A DNA stretch of 64,000 bases from Phoebastria nigripes (lineage: Eukaryota; Chordata; Aves; Procellariiformes; Diomedeidae): the NCBI GenBank assembly GCA_035582835.1, contig JAYKAV010003077.1, forward strand, positions 1,157,906 to 1,221,905, in the 5' to 3' direction. Numbering within the stretch: the first letter of the stretch is position 1; each line of letters starts with the position of its first letter. Below the pieces are notes generated by a model that saw only the letters and a list, made by a program, of their open reading frames with translations, ran no database searches and had not been told where the DNA came from. Of the stretch, positions 1-10,772 are shown piece by piece. Both the position numbers and the translations under genes were made by a program.

Positions 1-643
1 TGCGTTCTCCAGGAAATCGTACATTGACTGAAGCGGCTTCTCTGCGCCCATGCGTTCTTTACATTTCAGACTACTAATTATGTTTACAAAATGTCTCATT
101 TTAGAAAAGCACTATGTGTGTACTAACCAGGGCCTTTCGGGAATAAATTGGCAAACAGGTCATACACTGAAAAAGTCATCCAAACCCACCGGGCTTTTTG
201 TTTTGAAGTCAGTCTATGTTTTTTTCTTTTCCCCCTCCCGCCTGCCCCTTTGTGGCCACAAAGCTGAGTAGCTGGAGTCCAGGGCATTGAATGTCAGCAT
301 GTCAGGGAGGCTGGTTGATGAGTGTCTGTTTAGTCTCAGTGCAGGGCGAAATGCCATCATTAATTCATTACCCAGCTGCCTGTCAAATAAATTGGCAATT
401 ACGTCCACCGCAGAAGCTTGGAATTCAGTAAATAGCACGTTACCATCTCAGAGTCGTTGAGAGATGTAAAGGGAAAAATTAAGCAACACCGTGTTTGTTT
501 CAGTAGCAGATGACAAGGGGCAGCACATTGGTGCTGTGATGTAGTGATGAAAAGCTTGGAAAGGGCTGGTAATGAGCTATGTGGATTGGAACGTGTTAAA
601 AACCATCGCTGACTTTCCACTTTGTCTTTGTGTTTTATTGCAG
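1..643. other. Non-coding DNA upstream of a candidate micro-exon
   Basis: No gene is recognised here. The right end carries a complete-looking 3' splice region: a CTGAC branch-point-like motif at 609-613, a pyrimidine-rich stretch from about 613 to 640, and CAG at 641-643. If the exon at 644-679 is real, this whole stretch is + strand intron. The part at 335-490 has conserved-element character and is listed separately. Open frames of 73-74 codons on both strands have no recognisable content. Confidence 0.5.
335..490. promoter_or_regulatory. Candidate conserved non-coding element near the micro-exon
   Basis: The block holds closely spaced ATTA/TAAT cores (CATCATTAATTCATTA near 354-369), a CAGCTG E-box at about 374, and AATTGGCAATTACG near 390. 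It has no repeat similarity that I recognise. This mix of homeodomain-like cores and an E-box is typical of vertebrate enhancers and of conserved sequence around regulated exons. Conservation itself cannot be seen from one genome, so this is inference. Confidence 0.28.
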
Positions 644-679
644 AGCTCAGCTCCTTCCAGCTTGGGAACAGGCTACTTT
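644..679 (+). CDS. Candidate 36-base micro-exon, gene unknown
   Basis: This is a hypothetical in-frame exon of 36 bases (12 codons). Read in phase 0 it would give SSAPSSLGTGYF; the other two phases are also free of stops. Acceptor evidence is a CTGAC branch-point-like motif with its A 32 bases before the exon, a long pyrimidine-rich tract, and GCAG at the boundary. Donor evidence is ACTTT followed by GTAAGT at 680-685, matching the U1 consensus from +1 to +6. A length divisible by three with strong signals on both sides is typical of regulated micro-exons. I do not recognise the peptide and cannot name a gene. No second exon was identified in the window. It could be a chance pairing of splice-like signals in AT-rich DNA. 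Confidence 0.4.
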
Positions 680-1021
680 GTAAGTGTATCTCAACTTTAA
701 CACATGTGCCTCTGAACAGCGTAGCATTACTCCTGAAACGAAAGTGCCTTATTATATGGAAACAAGCATAAATAACCTATCTCAGTCTGCCCAATAGGTT
801 AACTTATCTTTTTCTATTTCTTCCTNCGCGAATGCATTGTAAGTAATATTTCAGACATGGTGGTCAATGTTTTCCTGAACTAATCAGGTGTAATGTTAAT
901 TACTACATAAATTCCAACGGTATTTAATTTACACAATTATAGCAAATAAAATGAACCATGGTCTTACCAGCTCTCTAATCTGAGATGGTAGGATCTTGAT
1001 TTCCCCTTGTACCAATTCTCA
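680..1021. other. Non-coding stretch, nothing recognised
   Basis: AT-rich sequence beginning with the candidate donor GTAAGT. It has one single-base N at 826. No reading frame, repeat or RNA gene could be supported. Confidence 0.6.
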
Positions 1022-1118
1022 TTGATTCATAGACTTTAAAGAGCCCATTACGGCAGTCTTGTCTCATCTCCTGTGTACCACAGTCCAGAGAACATGACAC
1101 AGTGATTTCTACCTGTTG
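1022..1118 (-). mobile_element. Old CR1-family LINE 3' end
   Basis: The + strand reads as a diverged reverse complement of a CR1 3' tail. It has GATTCATAGACT, then a degraded counterpart of the usual GGGACCATTGTGATCATCTAGTC segment, then CATCTCCTGTGTACCACAG, CCAGAGAAC and CAGTGATTTCT. The order and spacing match the widespread sauropsid CR1 tail pattern I know, with many substitutions. The element would be read on the - strand with its 3' end near 1022. It is heavily 5' truncated and has no coding capacity. Confidence 0.72.
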
Positions 1119-4100
1119 GTTAAAAGCCCCATGTCTCTCAGATCGTCTTGGAAAATGCAGCTGTAATTGTATTTATGCTAGATTTACATTTTACATCATG
1201 AGAAGAGGATCAGGCCCCANCTGGTTTGATAATTGGTCAGTCTTTTTTTTGTTATTTATTTTCATGCCCCTTTATTGATTTAACAGTCTATATTCATACC
1301 TTTCTGTCTGTTTATTCCCACATTCATCAATATACTTTTTACCTGCACAGATAAGTTTGGGAGTAAAAAATGTTTTCCAATCAAGCCAATGCACTGTTTA
1401 TTTTCCTCCAAGATTTGTATTTAAATTGCTCATACCCTGTTTCACTTGTAACTTATGCTATATTCTCCAAGCATGTCTTTTCTGCCTTTGTAATATCTGT
1501 AGGAGAAATAGAGCATTACATATGTCCAAAAACAGGTGGGTAAAACGCAGTGAGTCTTTTTCTATAGCATTGCTCTATATAGTTAATAGCGTAATCAAAG
1601 CCTGCTTCTATCTTTTCATCAAACTCTGGGGAGAAGAAAACTATATAGTATTCGATTACATGATGGAAAAACTTTGTTGCTCTCTTGTCAGATTCCCAGA
1701 GAGTAATTTTCTTTCATTAGTACATGGTGAAATTTAGTCTTTTTTTCATAGAGGTCTGTGATCCTCTAAGAAAGTTATGGGATTAAACTGTGTATGTGTG
1801 ACCTCACATATAAACTGTAAAATGCAAGCACAAAAATTGCCTAATACCTGGAGAAATGCCGTGTCCTGCTGGATTTACATTGGACTTCTGCACAAACTGA
1901 ATGTTCGTACTTCTGCCAGTGGTAAGGTCTGAAAAAAGAGCATTATGAACTGAAAAAAGTTTTGTGGTAGTTTTTCTAATTATACCAAAGCCCAGATCAG
2001 TGTAAGGTAAGTTGTGAAACAGGAAAAAAATGGTTTCCTTTTTTCAGCACTTCCCCTGTTTTGTGTCATATGTATTTTTAAGAGGGAGGGGATGAAGGGA
2101 AAAATAATATCAAATGGCTCAATGTTTATTTTGCATTAAGAGTAAAACTTGAATGTCTTTCCATAGTTCACAGCGAATTGCTTTTCTTTGTCTGGGCACT
2201 TAAAATTCAAATCATATGAACATATACAGACATCCTCTGGAATGGGACAAATATAATATGGGATGGAAGGCTTTACCATATATAAATAAGCCTTGTTCTC
2301 CTTATAGTGGGAGCTGAATATGCATGGTTTAAGAACAATGTTCAGCTTCATCTTTAGGAAGCAGAGGTAACAGAAGAAAAGCCATCTGCTGTTCCCTTGC
2401 ACCATACTGTCTGTGGGTTGGTCCAGTAAAGTGAAATCTGGAAGGTGTCAACATCCCCTATGCTCCAGCAAAAAGCTTGAAAGTTTCCAGTTCTCCNGAG
2501 TTAGGGATTTAGTAACAAGAAGCAGCTTGACATCTTCTAGTGCCAATGTATTGGCACTTTAAATCATACTAATTTGGATCTGTGTAGGTGGGGGAGACAT
2601 CCCTTATTAGGTTCCATTAATATGATATATTTAACTGCACTGTTTCTTATGTATAGTCACAGTAACAAGATTTCTTTGACTTTCTTTTTCTTTCCTCACT
2701 AATAGCTGAGTAGATAGAAAATGTCCTTCAGTTTCGATCTTACAGACATTTTTACACTTATGCAGCCTGGGGTGAAATGTGGAGGGTTTTTTTCCTCCCT
2801 TTTCACTTTGGAAAATTGTTTTTAGGATTATCTTGCTTATTGTTTTAAAAAAGTCCGTACCCTTATTAACTTACATGGGGCAAATAAAACCCAGATGTGT
2901 TTTGCAGTACCAGACAATGAGAAAAGTGCTCCAGAATGATCCAATTAGCATGTGTTTCTGATAAATGTAATTACTGTAATATCAAAGTGCAAAAGAATAT
3001 GCACTTGAATTGACTTCTTTTTTCCAGAGCGTTTAACTAGAAAAGGCTGTTAGTTTTTGTGTTTAGTGTTAACCCAGAACATCAAAACAAGGGTCATTGG
3101 TCTCAAATAAAACAACAATAATTTTTAGTTTAATAGATAATAATAATGCTTTTGCCTGTGGAAATTATTGATCAATGTATGTTGTACTTTGGACTACAAA
3201 ATAGCACATANTGTAGCGCACCAAAGGAAACATAGGCAACCAGGTAGGTTAAAATGGACTAATGGTAGATTTGCTGTCTGACCACATCTACTACAGAAAG
3301 CAGAAGCACAGATGGAAGCAGGTTTTGTTCAGAAATGAATGAACACTGAGGTATGGATTAAGTAGCTTATATTTGCTGTTTAAATCCAAGTATTAATGGA
3401 ATCTTTGTGTGTTTAGGCCACGTTACCTAGCATGTACGTAATGGAGATAATACTTGTCGGACTTGGTATCTCCTTTAAGAACCATGCTTATGCCAGGCAC
3501 TCAAGTTTGATGGGTGGAGGGTCATGTGTCTGCAATGTTTGTCGATGCTGTGCATGCTACAGCAAAGCAAAAATTACTTTTGGATCCTTTTATTCTATAG
3601 AGAGCCTCCTGAGGTCACTGAGTGTTTAAGGAAACGTTTATAAACCTGACAGTTCCTAGTAATACAAAATCATTTTTCTAATATCTGTATGATAGTTCCA
3701 TCTTAGTAATTCATTATGCACTACCAGTAGTAGTGGTGAAGGCTGAAATCTTACCTAGTTTTATGCTATAACTAGGTACATTTCTGAATGGTAGAGTTGG
3801 AGACTGGATTCTTATGTTCTTGTTGCCTCTACGTTAGTGCTTCTTGAAAAGCAGTAGGTAAAGGAAAAATTCACATGCTCTGGGGACGGCATTTGTACTG
3901 CCTGCTTTGACAACCCACCTTCGCTATAAAGTCAACGGACAGGGTTCGGAATCTCCATCAAGTGATTCAGCCTTATTCATACCTAAACGGGATGATCAGA
4001 ACTGCCATTGATTAAACAGACTTTCTAATTAGGTGCCTTCAGCAAAGCAGGACCCGTGCAAGTAACCACTGAATGAGTGTTAATGATGCAAAGTTGTTGA

Positions 4101-7100
4101 GGAGTTCTAAGTACCTCTACAAGTTTTTTTCAGTTAGGAACAANTTATCTTCTACTTCTTTCACAAGTGCTAGTATGTTCAGTAGATTTTGTTGAAAAGC
4201 CATTTTCATTGTTGCTGGAATCTGTTTCACCGGTCTTGGCGCTCCTTGTCAGAGTGGACACTTCCCTATCCTTTTTACACGTATTAAATCAGTAGTCAGA
4301 AAAGAAGAGACAGAGGTAAAAATCATTCTAATTCTCCTGTAAGCGTTTTGTACTGGCCTGACTTTATTGTTTTCTATGGGGTCAGTCCAGTTTATGATTG
4401 GTGCATGTGAAAAAAGATTCGGACGTGCTGTTAGTATTGGTGTGCCCTAAGAAATCATAACTAAATACTTCCTGGAAAATCTCCCAGTTGTCTTCNATAT
4501 TTTTTGCATTGCAAATCATCATTGTCTCTCATCAAAGATAGATTATAAGGTAGATTACATCTCATCAAGAAGTCGGATCAGATAATTGGAAAGTAGTTAG
4601 AATTTTAGGAAAAAACAGCACCTTTTTAGCTTTAAAAGAAAAGTTATTTGAATTTGAATTAGGTGAATTTTTAACATTGTCCAGCTGTCTATGATTTCAG
4701 GAGGTTGAGAGAGATGTTTTAGAATATGATTGGAGTTTGAATAATAGTAAAAGCTTTTTCTCTTATCTGACTACAAAGAATGATTTTTGTTGTGGTTTTT
4801 TGTGTATCTCACATCCAGCCAAATTCATGTTAAAGGATACAGGTGGTTCATTGGTTTGNAACACAAAACAGAACAGAAATCAAAAACTAAATAACTGAGT
4901 ATTTTATTTTTAAACGACAAACCAAATTCCCAAGATTGTCAGGTTCTTTGGCAATTGTACAGTTTCTCTGTTTATGGCAACTTGTTTCCATTTCTTCCAT
5001 TGGTCTGCTTCTCAAGTCTTTGTGGCAATTTCTGAGGGTTTTCTGTTCCTTTTTTAATGCTTATTTTTGGTTAGCAGGTTTTTTTCCCCAAAAAAGCACA
5101 GAGTTTGTGGGTTTTTCAGAGTTGGATAGAATTTGGTAATAAGCTGGTGATGGAAACAGTATTGGGGAGTTGGAAGGGAGAAAGAAACTCCTGGGACACT
5201 TCTTTTCCAAACAATGCTCTTGCTCCACCTTAAAAAAAGGAAGGAAAACAAAAAATGTGATTTGCACATGGGCTGGTGACTCAGACAAACATAAATCGTG
5301 AGCATATTCCCAAAGGCTCTAGCTAATCAGTTGTGCTATCCAATTTGGCCCTGAGTGGGTTCAGTTCAGCAGATGTTTGCGTAGTTACAGCATGCCACTG
5401 GGACACTGTGTTGTGCAATGTTGCATTACATTACTCAGAGCTCTAAAAACTCATCCCAAGGAGAATAAGTGGAGCACCAGTGGTATTAGTATAGAGATGA
5501 TGGAAAACCAGTATTTGGCCTAGAAAAGGCCAGCTGTTTCACTGTGCAGTAGGATTGATTCCACGTTACCTTGCAGAAGAAATGTGGAATTAGTTATACC
5601 AGAACATTCTCTGGGCACATATTCTCAGATAGAGCCCTTAAAACCAGTAGATTTTCCTTCATTGCCTGGTCTATATGCAATGGCAGTGATCCTGAGTAGC
5701 CTATGTTTTGTTCTTTGAGGTGGTCAAATTTGTGATGTTGTTGACTCTCTTCAGGTGTGGGTGTGTTAAGAGGCTCCACTCTAGGAGAGTACAGTAAGAC
5801 CCGTTAGTTTCCACAGGAGACAAACAAGCAGATTAGATGAAAAGTATCATTTGAAAGAGGTTTAAGAAATTCAACGAGCTAATGTTACAGAAGGGATATA
5901 ATACTTTACTCCACATCATGTACACAGTGATGTTGGTAAACAAAGAGTTGTTCTTGCAGGTAGGTTAAGTTGCTCAGTTATTTTTAGTGCTTGACTTTAG
6001 AAGCCAAACATTTAAAGGTATTTGGCTTATGTAAAAGTAGGTATCCATCTGAAATACTATGAGGTCTACAAAAGCGCTACAGCAGTGGCTGTTTGGATGG
6101 TACCACACTTAATAAACTGTCATGTCCCCTGTGAATACAGTTGAAAAGACAATCCTTGTTATCCTGTGTTTGGCACTATAAATCATTGTTAACAAAACCT
6201 AATTTGCTTAGTAGGGTAATGAATGATCTCCAATTTTCTTACTGTAATTAGTTTTACCAACTATTATTGTGAAGGGTATGCTGAAATCCATTTTAGCTCC
6301 ACTTTAAAATCTCCGTGTGCCCATTCTTTGCAGAAGTGAAGCTGACAACAGCAGTTATGAATCTTCTGATAGTAAATTCAGATTCAAGAAAAGTGGACAA
6401 GATCCCCAGTAGAAATCTCTCTGCAGGTTGTAATTACCTATTAGTATTTGCAGACCTCAGTGGAGCAGATTTGGTGTGGAGCAGTGAGACCTGGAAACCC
6501 TGGTGTTTCTCTATCTGAAATCTTTTAGGTGTTGTCTTTTGTTTTCCAGGAGCCGTTGAAAATGCAGTTTATTGTAACAGCTGCTGTAAGGGAGGCATCA
6601 TCATTGCCAACTAAATACATTACGTGTAATAAAATCTACCCCAGGTCTATTAATTTTAGCATTTATAAACTGTAGTGCTGTTCCTAGGGAGAACTGAGAC
6701 TCATTAAAGAGTTTGCTAACAATATGACCATCAAAGCAAGAAGAACAGCAAAAGCAGGCGTATGTATATTTCCAGCATCCTACTAATCATGATGAGAGTA
6801 GCTGGAGCAAAACAACTGTTTTTGGAGAACAAAACTGTGTATTTTTCTAGAGGTTAAGAAAAACACATATTATTAACTCAATATATGAGGAATGTTTAGG
6901 CAAGCAGAATAAATGACTTGGGCTGGAATTTGGTCAAGACAGGTTTCTACTCAGATCGTTTTGAACAGAGATGATGAAGGCCTGAGTTATTTTTGCAGCC
7001 CTTCTGAATGGTATTTCCTCATACATTGTAGAACCCTGCCCTAATGCATACTCGTGCTTTTTGAATAAAATGCTTTGAATTTAAAATATTAATCCTTACA

Positions 7101-7127
7101 GTTCTTCTTTGAATTTGGTGAAACTAT
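1119..7127. other. About 6 kb of non-coding DNA without recognised genes
   Basis: The longest open frame is 1357-1737 (+), 126 codons. It is rich in Cys, Phe and Leu as expected from AT-rich DNA read by chance, and has no domain I know. Several 60-90 codon frames overlap on both strands. There is a small perfect hairpin at 2539-2558. The stretch around 3900-4080 has some CpG and ATTA motifs but no firm evidence of function. No RNA gene or long repeat is recognised. Confidence 0.6.
2539..2558. repeat. Short perfect hairpin
   Basis: AGTGCCAA, a TGTA loop, then TTGGCACT form a perfect 8-base-pair stem with a 4-base loop. No T-run or other context suggests a terminator or structured RNA gene. 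Stems of this size arise by chance in 64 kb. Confidence 0.5.
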
Positions 7128-7225
7128 ATTGTCCCAATCTTAAACAAGGAAAACAGGGCTCAGCAGCAGTTTCTTACCCAACTAAGCAGAACTGAGATCA
7201 GATTTCAAAATTTCAGGTCTTTTCA
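7128..7225 (-). mobile_element. MIR/CORE-type SINE fragment (degraded)
   Basis: The + strand resembles the reverse complement of a MIR-like tRNA-derived SINE. ATTGTCCCAATCTTAAACAAGGAAAACAGG-like order is followed by GCTCAG, then CTTACCCAACTAAGCAGA, then CAGATTTCAAA and TTCAGGTCTT. These correspond to the expected order of the CATTTTACAGATGAGGAAA segment, the TTGCCCAAG segment and the GAACCCAGGTCT segment. Divergence is high, so family assignment is tentative. Confidence 0.45.
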
Positions 7226-10097
7226 GGTTTGCCCCCTCATTGCTGAAACACAGATTTTTCATCCTCTGTCCGAACAATGCAATGTTTAATTTCTTTAGGA
7301 CAGACCTCAGATACATTTGGTGATTCAGGAGAACAATGTCTGCAAGGAGTTATCACTTATGATTGAGCAGTGCTGAACTGGAGTATGCTTCTTGGCTGTC
7401 TTGGGAGGCCTTCACACTCCTTCTTGCCCAAGCCCACTCCTGCTTTAGTTATTAGCATTGAGCAGTTCTGTGCTATCTGTGTAATATCTTCAGCTCAGTT
7501 TTGCCCTTCCGTGTGGTTTCTGTGGGTTTCTTTCTGGCATGATGTTACATTTAGTGCTCTTGCGTTTCTTTACTAAATGCTTCTGCTTCTATGTATGGTT
7601 CTCCACTTACCTCGTTGGAGCCATCTTTTTCCCAAGGATAACAAATGTGATGAATGGAGATGGTGTAAAGAAAGACAGGAAGGGAGGAAGAAAGAAAGGG
7701 AGANAGGAAGGAAATAAGAAATTTTATTTATTTGAAGGGGTGATATGAAAATCTCCATTATTTGCCAGAAGGGTCTCTAACTTTTGTTATTGGCAGAAGA
7801 GAGGATTGTTGCAAATGGTTGGTAGATAGCTTAATTTACAGTTTAAAAACCTAGAGGCATACTCAGTACATATTTTTGATGGTATTTCAGGTGAACTTAA
7901 TCATTTTTTTCCAACAAAAATCAATTTAGAAAAATCAAGACATGATCATTTATGAGCAAATTTTTTATTTTATAATTTCCTCTTCTGGAGATTATAAGAT
8001 TTATATAAGTAGCAGAAAGACTTAAGATTTGCTGTCAGTCTAAATTTGGTCTCTAATGCCCCATGTTACATGTAGTTCATGTTTTGCTCATCAGCTCTTG
8101 CAAAGCAAAAGGATTACTTTTTTGTGTTCCCCCCCTTTTTCTCTTTCTCTTTCCCATAACATGTGACACAAATTGCAAATGTGAACCTGAATAATAAAGA
8201 ATTGCTTCACTGATTGCTAAACATGCATTATGGTGCTTTTAAACTCATTTCAGGTCATCGTACTGCAAATTAGTTTGATTGCAAGCAGTTAAGCTGTCAT
8301 ATACAAAGCCTTCATCTTCCAAGGGTCTCAGTTTCATATCATTAAAAGAGAACGCTCAATAGCATTGAATGTATTTATTGTATGTTTAATATTTTGGAGG
8401 AAAGATAGTGTTGGGTCTCTAGAGGAGATTCTGTATCATTTCATGAAAAGAAAAGGGATATGCAATCCCTGAGTGCTTCATTGATAGTCCTGGTTTTGTA
8501 TCATAATTAAAGATGGTTGACCATGTTTTGTACGAAACAAGAGCCAGTTTGCCCTTGTTACTGAAGTTTTGAACTTCTTGGATTTTTTTTGTAACCCAAG
8601 TGGAAAGAGCAACACCGGACTGTTTCTGATGCAAATTATCTGCTGGTGTTATTGTTTGTTGTGAGATTTTACTCAGAAAAATATAAAATGAACATTTTCT
8701 CCTATGTGCATTTAAAATAAATGGAAAACCTTGCAAGATTTCTGCATTATGTAACTTGAGAATTTGTGGAACAGCACACTCTTGTGCAAAAAGAAGGGAT
8801 TATGGCAAAAAGCATTATGGTAGAAAGGACTTAAAAGGATAAAATCTGGTGAGTTCCCTGAAAAAAGGGTTTGTGGTGGTGATTGATCGGGTTGGCACTG
8901 TGCTGGAGACACCACAACGTTGAGTGCTGTGCTGAGATGGTGTGAAAGTTCATCCTGCTGTCGAGCATGGGAGCTGTGTGCTATTCAGGTCTGCTGTGCA
9001 GAGATGAAATGCAGAGCTGCTGTGCAAACTTGGTGACCTTGGAAATCACTGGTACTGTCATTTGACTAACTGATAGGATTACTCTAGAGAAAGAGAGTGC
9101 TAAAGCCTCTAAGGAAATAGGACTATGCAATATGGATGGATTGATGATGAGGAGAAGCCATGTGATGGTNTTATTTTGATGTGAGCTTCCATCAACTTTT
9201 CATTTTGCCGTTTTCTGAAGAAATACTGTCTCTCCCTCGCTTTCTCATATTTTGGAAGAATACATTTACTAATTTAGGCTACATCATACTATTTAATCTT
9301 TTAAACAATAGATCCTTTTCTTCCTGCTAAACTTACAAGTAAGGAAATACTGGTTTAGTTAAATAGGGAAAACACTCCCTTAATTCTGCAGGCACTCAGT
9401 TCCAAAACTTGCCCAGAGTATGACTTGTTCCTATGTGAATTAGTGTTATGGTGAGTATTAGTATATTCTTCTTTTGAGTCACTTGGAGGGTAGTAGGATT
9501 GTACCTGAAGCAGAGAACACATCTCCTGATTGCAAGAATTAAGGCTGAATTTCACAGAAAAGAGTCCAATCCTCTTTCTCAGCCTTTTATCTCAGAACTC
9601 AAAATTGCTGTCTGATAAAATGTAGGACACCAGATTGAATTACTTCATTGAACCACTGCTGTCCCCTGTTAATGGTAATTGCACGGATATAGCGGTCTTT
9701 CTTGGCAACATCTCAGATATTTACCTCCCACTGTTTTTCAATTCAAACCTTTGATGAAAATATTCCCAGTACTTCTTTAAAGCAGACACCCAACTGTCTT
9801 TCTTGACAAAGGCAAGGTCTTTAAATCAGATCCTGACAATTTGTGACACAGCAGTCTATCTAAATCACCTTTTACCTATGTCACTGTGTCATTTCCTGGA
9901 AAAAAAAGTGTCCATCAGAGGAAGGTTGCTGAAGGCTTGGTGCTCGGAGAGTCTGTGTGTGTGTCAGTGTGGAGCTGGAAGATTTGTCTGTTTGTTTCAG
10001 TGGAAGTAATTAGATGAAGGCTTGTAAAGTTGCAGTGTATGCTGTAATGGTTCGTTATAAATATTTGGGGTACTTTGTCCATAAGAAAAACATTATT
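7226..10097. other. Non-coding stretch with only low-complexity sequence
   Basis: Contains a purine-rich tract near 7667-7721 and otherwise unremarkable AT-rich DNA. The longest frame is 8419-8736 (-), 105 codons, with no recognisable product. No promoter, RNA gene or transposon was identified. Confidence 0.6.
7667..7721. repeat. GA-rich purine tract
   Basis: A GGAA/GAAA low-complexity run interrupted by one C and one N (7704). It resembles a degraded GGAA-type microsatellite. A 60-70 codon Lys/Gly/Arg-rich frame crossing it is a by-product of composition. Confidence 0.75.
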
Positions 10098-10256
10098 AGG
10101 TTATTGCTGTTCTCAGACCATTAGGAAGTGAAGGTTTTTTGATGACTTTTCCTTTAGCAATGGTAAATCTGTTTAAAAAAAAAAAAAAAATCAGGGCAAA
10201 TGTTTTCTTTGCTACACCTGAGGGTTAATGTGCATTCAGCTGAAGTAGCTTATTCA
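10098..10256 (+). repeat. Direct duplication, copy 1
   Basis: A 159-base unit repeated at 10606-10772 in the same orientation. The two copies begin with AGGTTATTGCTGTTCTCAG and end with GAAGTAGCTTATTCA. They differ at two bases in the T-run flank and in homopolymer lengths (A16 here, A20 in copy 2, with a longer T-run in copy 2). Near identity implies a recent event compared with other repeats in the window. The unit has an internal A-run and is not a repeat family I recognise. Confidence 0.93.
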
Positions 10257-10507
10257 CCTCCTGAAATCTCATCTCACTTGATGCTCTGAACTCTCCCTCC
10301 CACAGAGAGACGTGGATGCCACATCCACCATTCGCTCTAGCAAATGCTATTGTTTCAAGCCATCTTGCATCATGACGAGTAGTCCTTTGATTCATGCAAT
10401 CAGATCAGTGCAGTATTCATTACTGAGGAGCCTGCTGTCTAGCTTTACTGCAAGATGGTGACTGTTCACTCACGGTAGAGGGTTTTCCAACAGATCTCTT
10501 TGCATTA
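10257..10507. other. Spacer between duplication copies
   Basis: About 250 bases of single-copy-looking DNA leading into the left arm of the inverted repeat. No gene or known repeat is recognised. Confidence 0.55.
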
Positions 10508-10607
10508 CTGAGTATGCTTTTGGTACAAACTCAAGGTTGGGGTATAATATCAGTGGAGTTGGCCATATTGTGTAGCATCACTGAGTTTGTAACAAAAGCA
10601 TACTCAG
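10508..10607. repeat. 26-base inverted repeat touching duplication copy 2
   Basis: Arms at 10508-10533 and 10582-10607 are reverse complements with one mismatch in 26, separated by 48 bases. The left arm starts CTGAGTATGCTTTTGG; the right arm ends AAAAGCATACTCAG. The right arm overlaps the first two bases of duplication copy 2, so inversion and duplication share a breakpoint. The arms have no transposase-linked motif I recognise. Confidence 0.92.
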
Positions 10608-10772
10608 GTTATTGCTGTTCTCAGACCATTAGGAAGTGAAGGTTTTTTTGACGGCTTTTCCTTTAGCAATGGTAAATCTGTTTTTTAAAAAAAAAAAAAA
10701 AAAAAATCAGGGCAAATGTTTTCTTTGCTACACCTGAGGGTTAATGTGCATTCAGCTGAAGTAGCTTATTCA
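10606..10772 (+). repeat. Direct duplication, copy 2
   Basis: Second copy of the unit at 10098-10256, 167 bases because its T- and A-runs are longer. It starts exactly at the end of the inverted repeat's right arm and ends where the copies diverge (ATTCAGCTGC here, ATTCACCTCC in copy 1). Its longer A-run is consistent with slippage after duplication. Confidence 0.93.

Noticed and set aside
1357..1737. 126-codon open frame on the + strand
   Set aside because: Cys/Phe/Leu-rich composition as expected from AT-rich DNA; no domain, signal or conserved pattern recognised.
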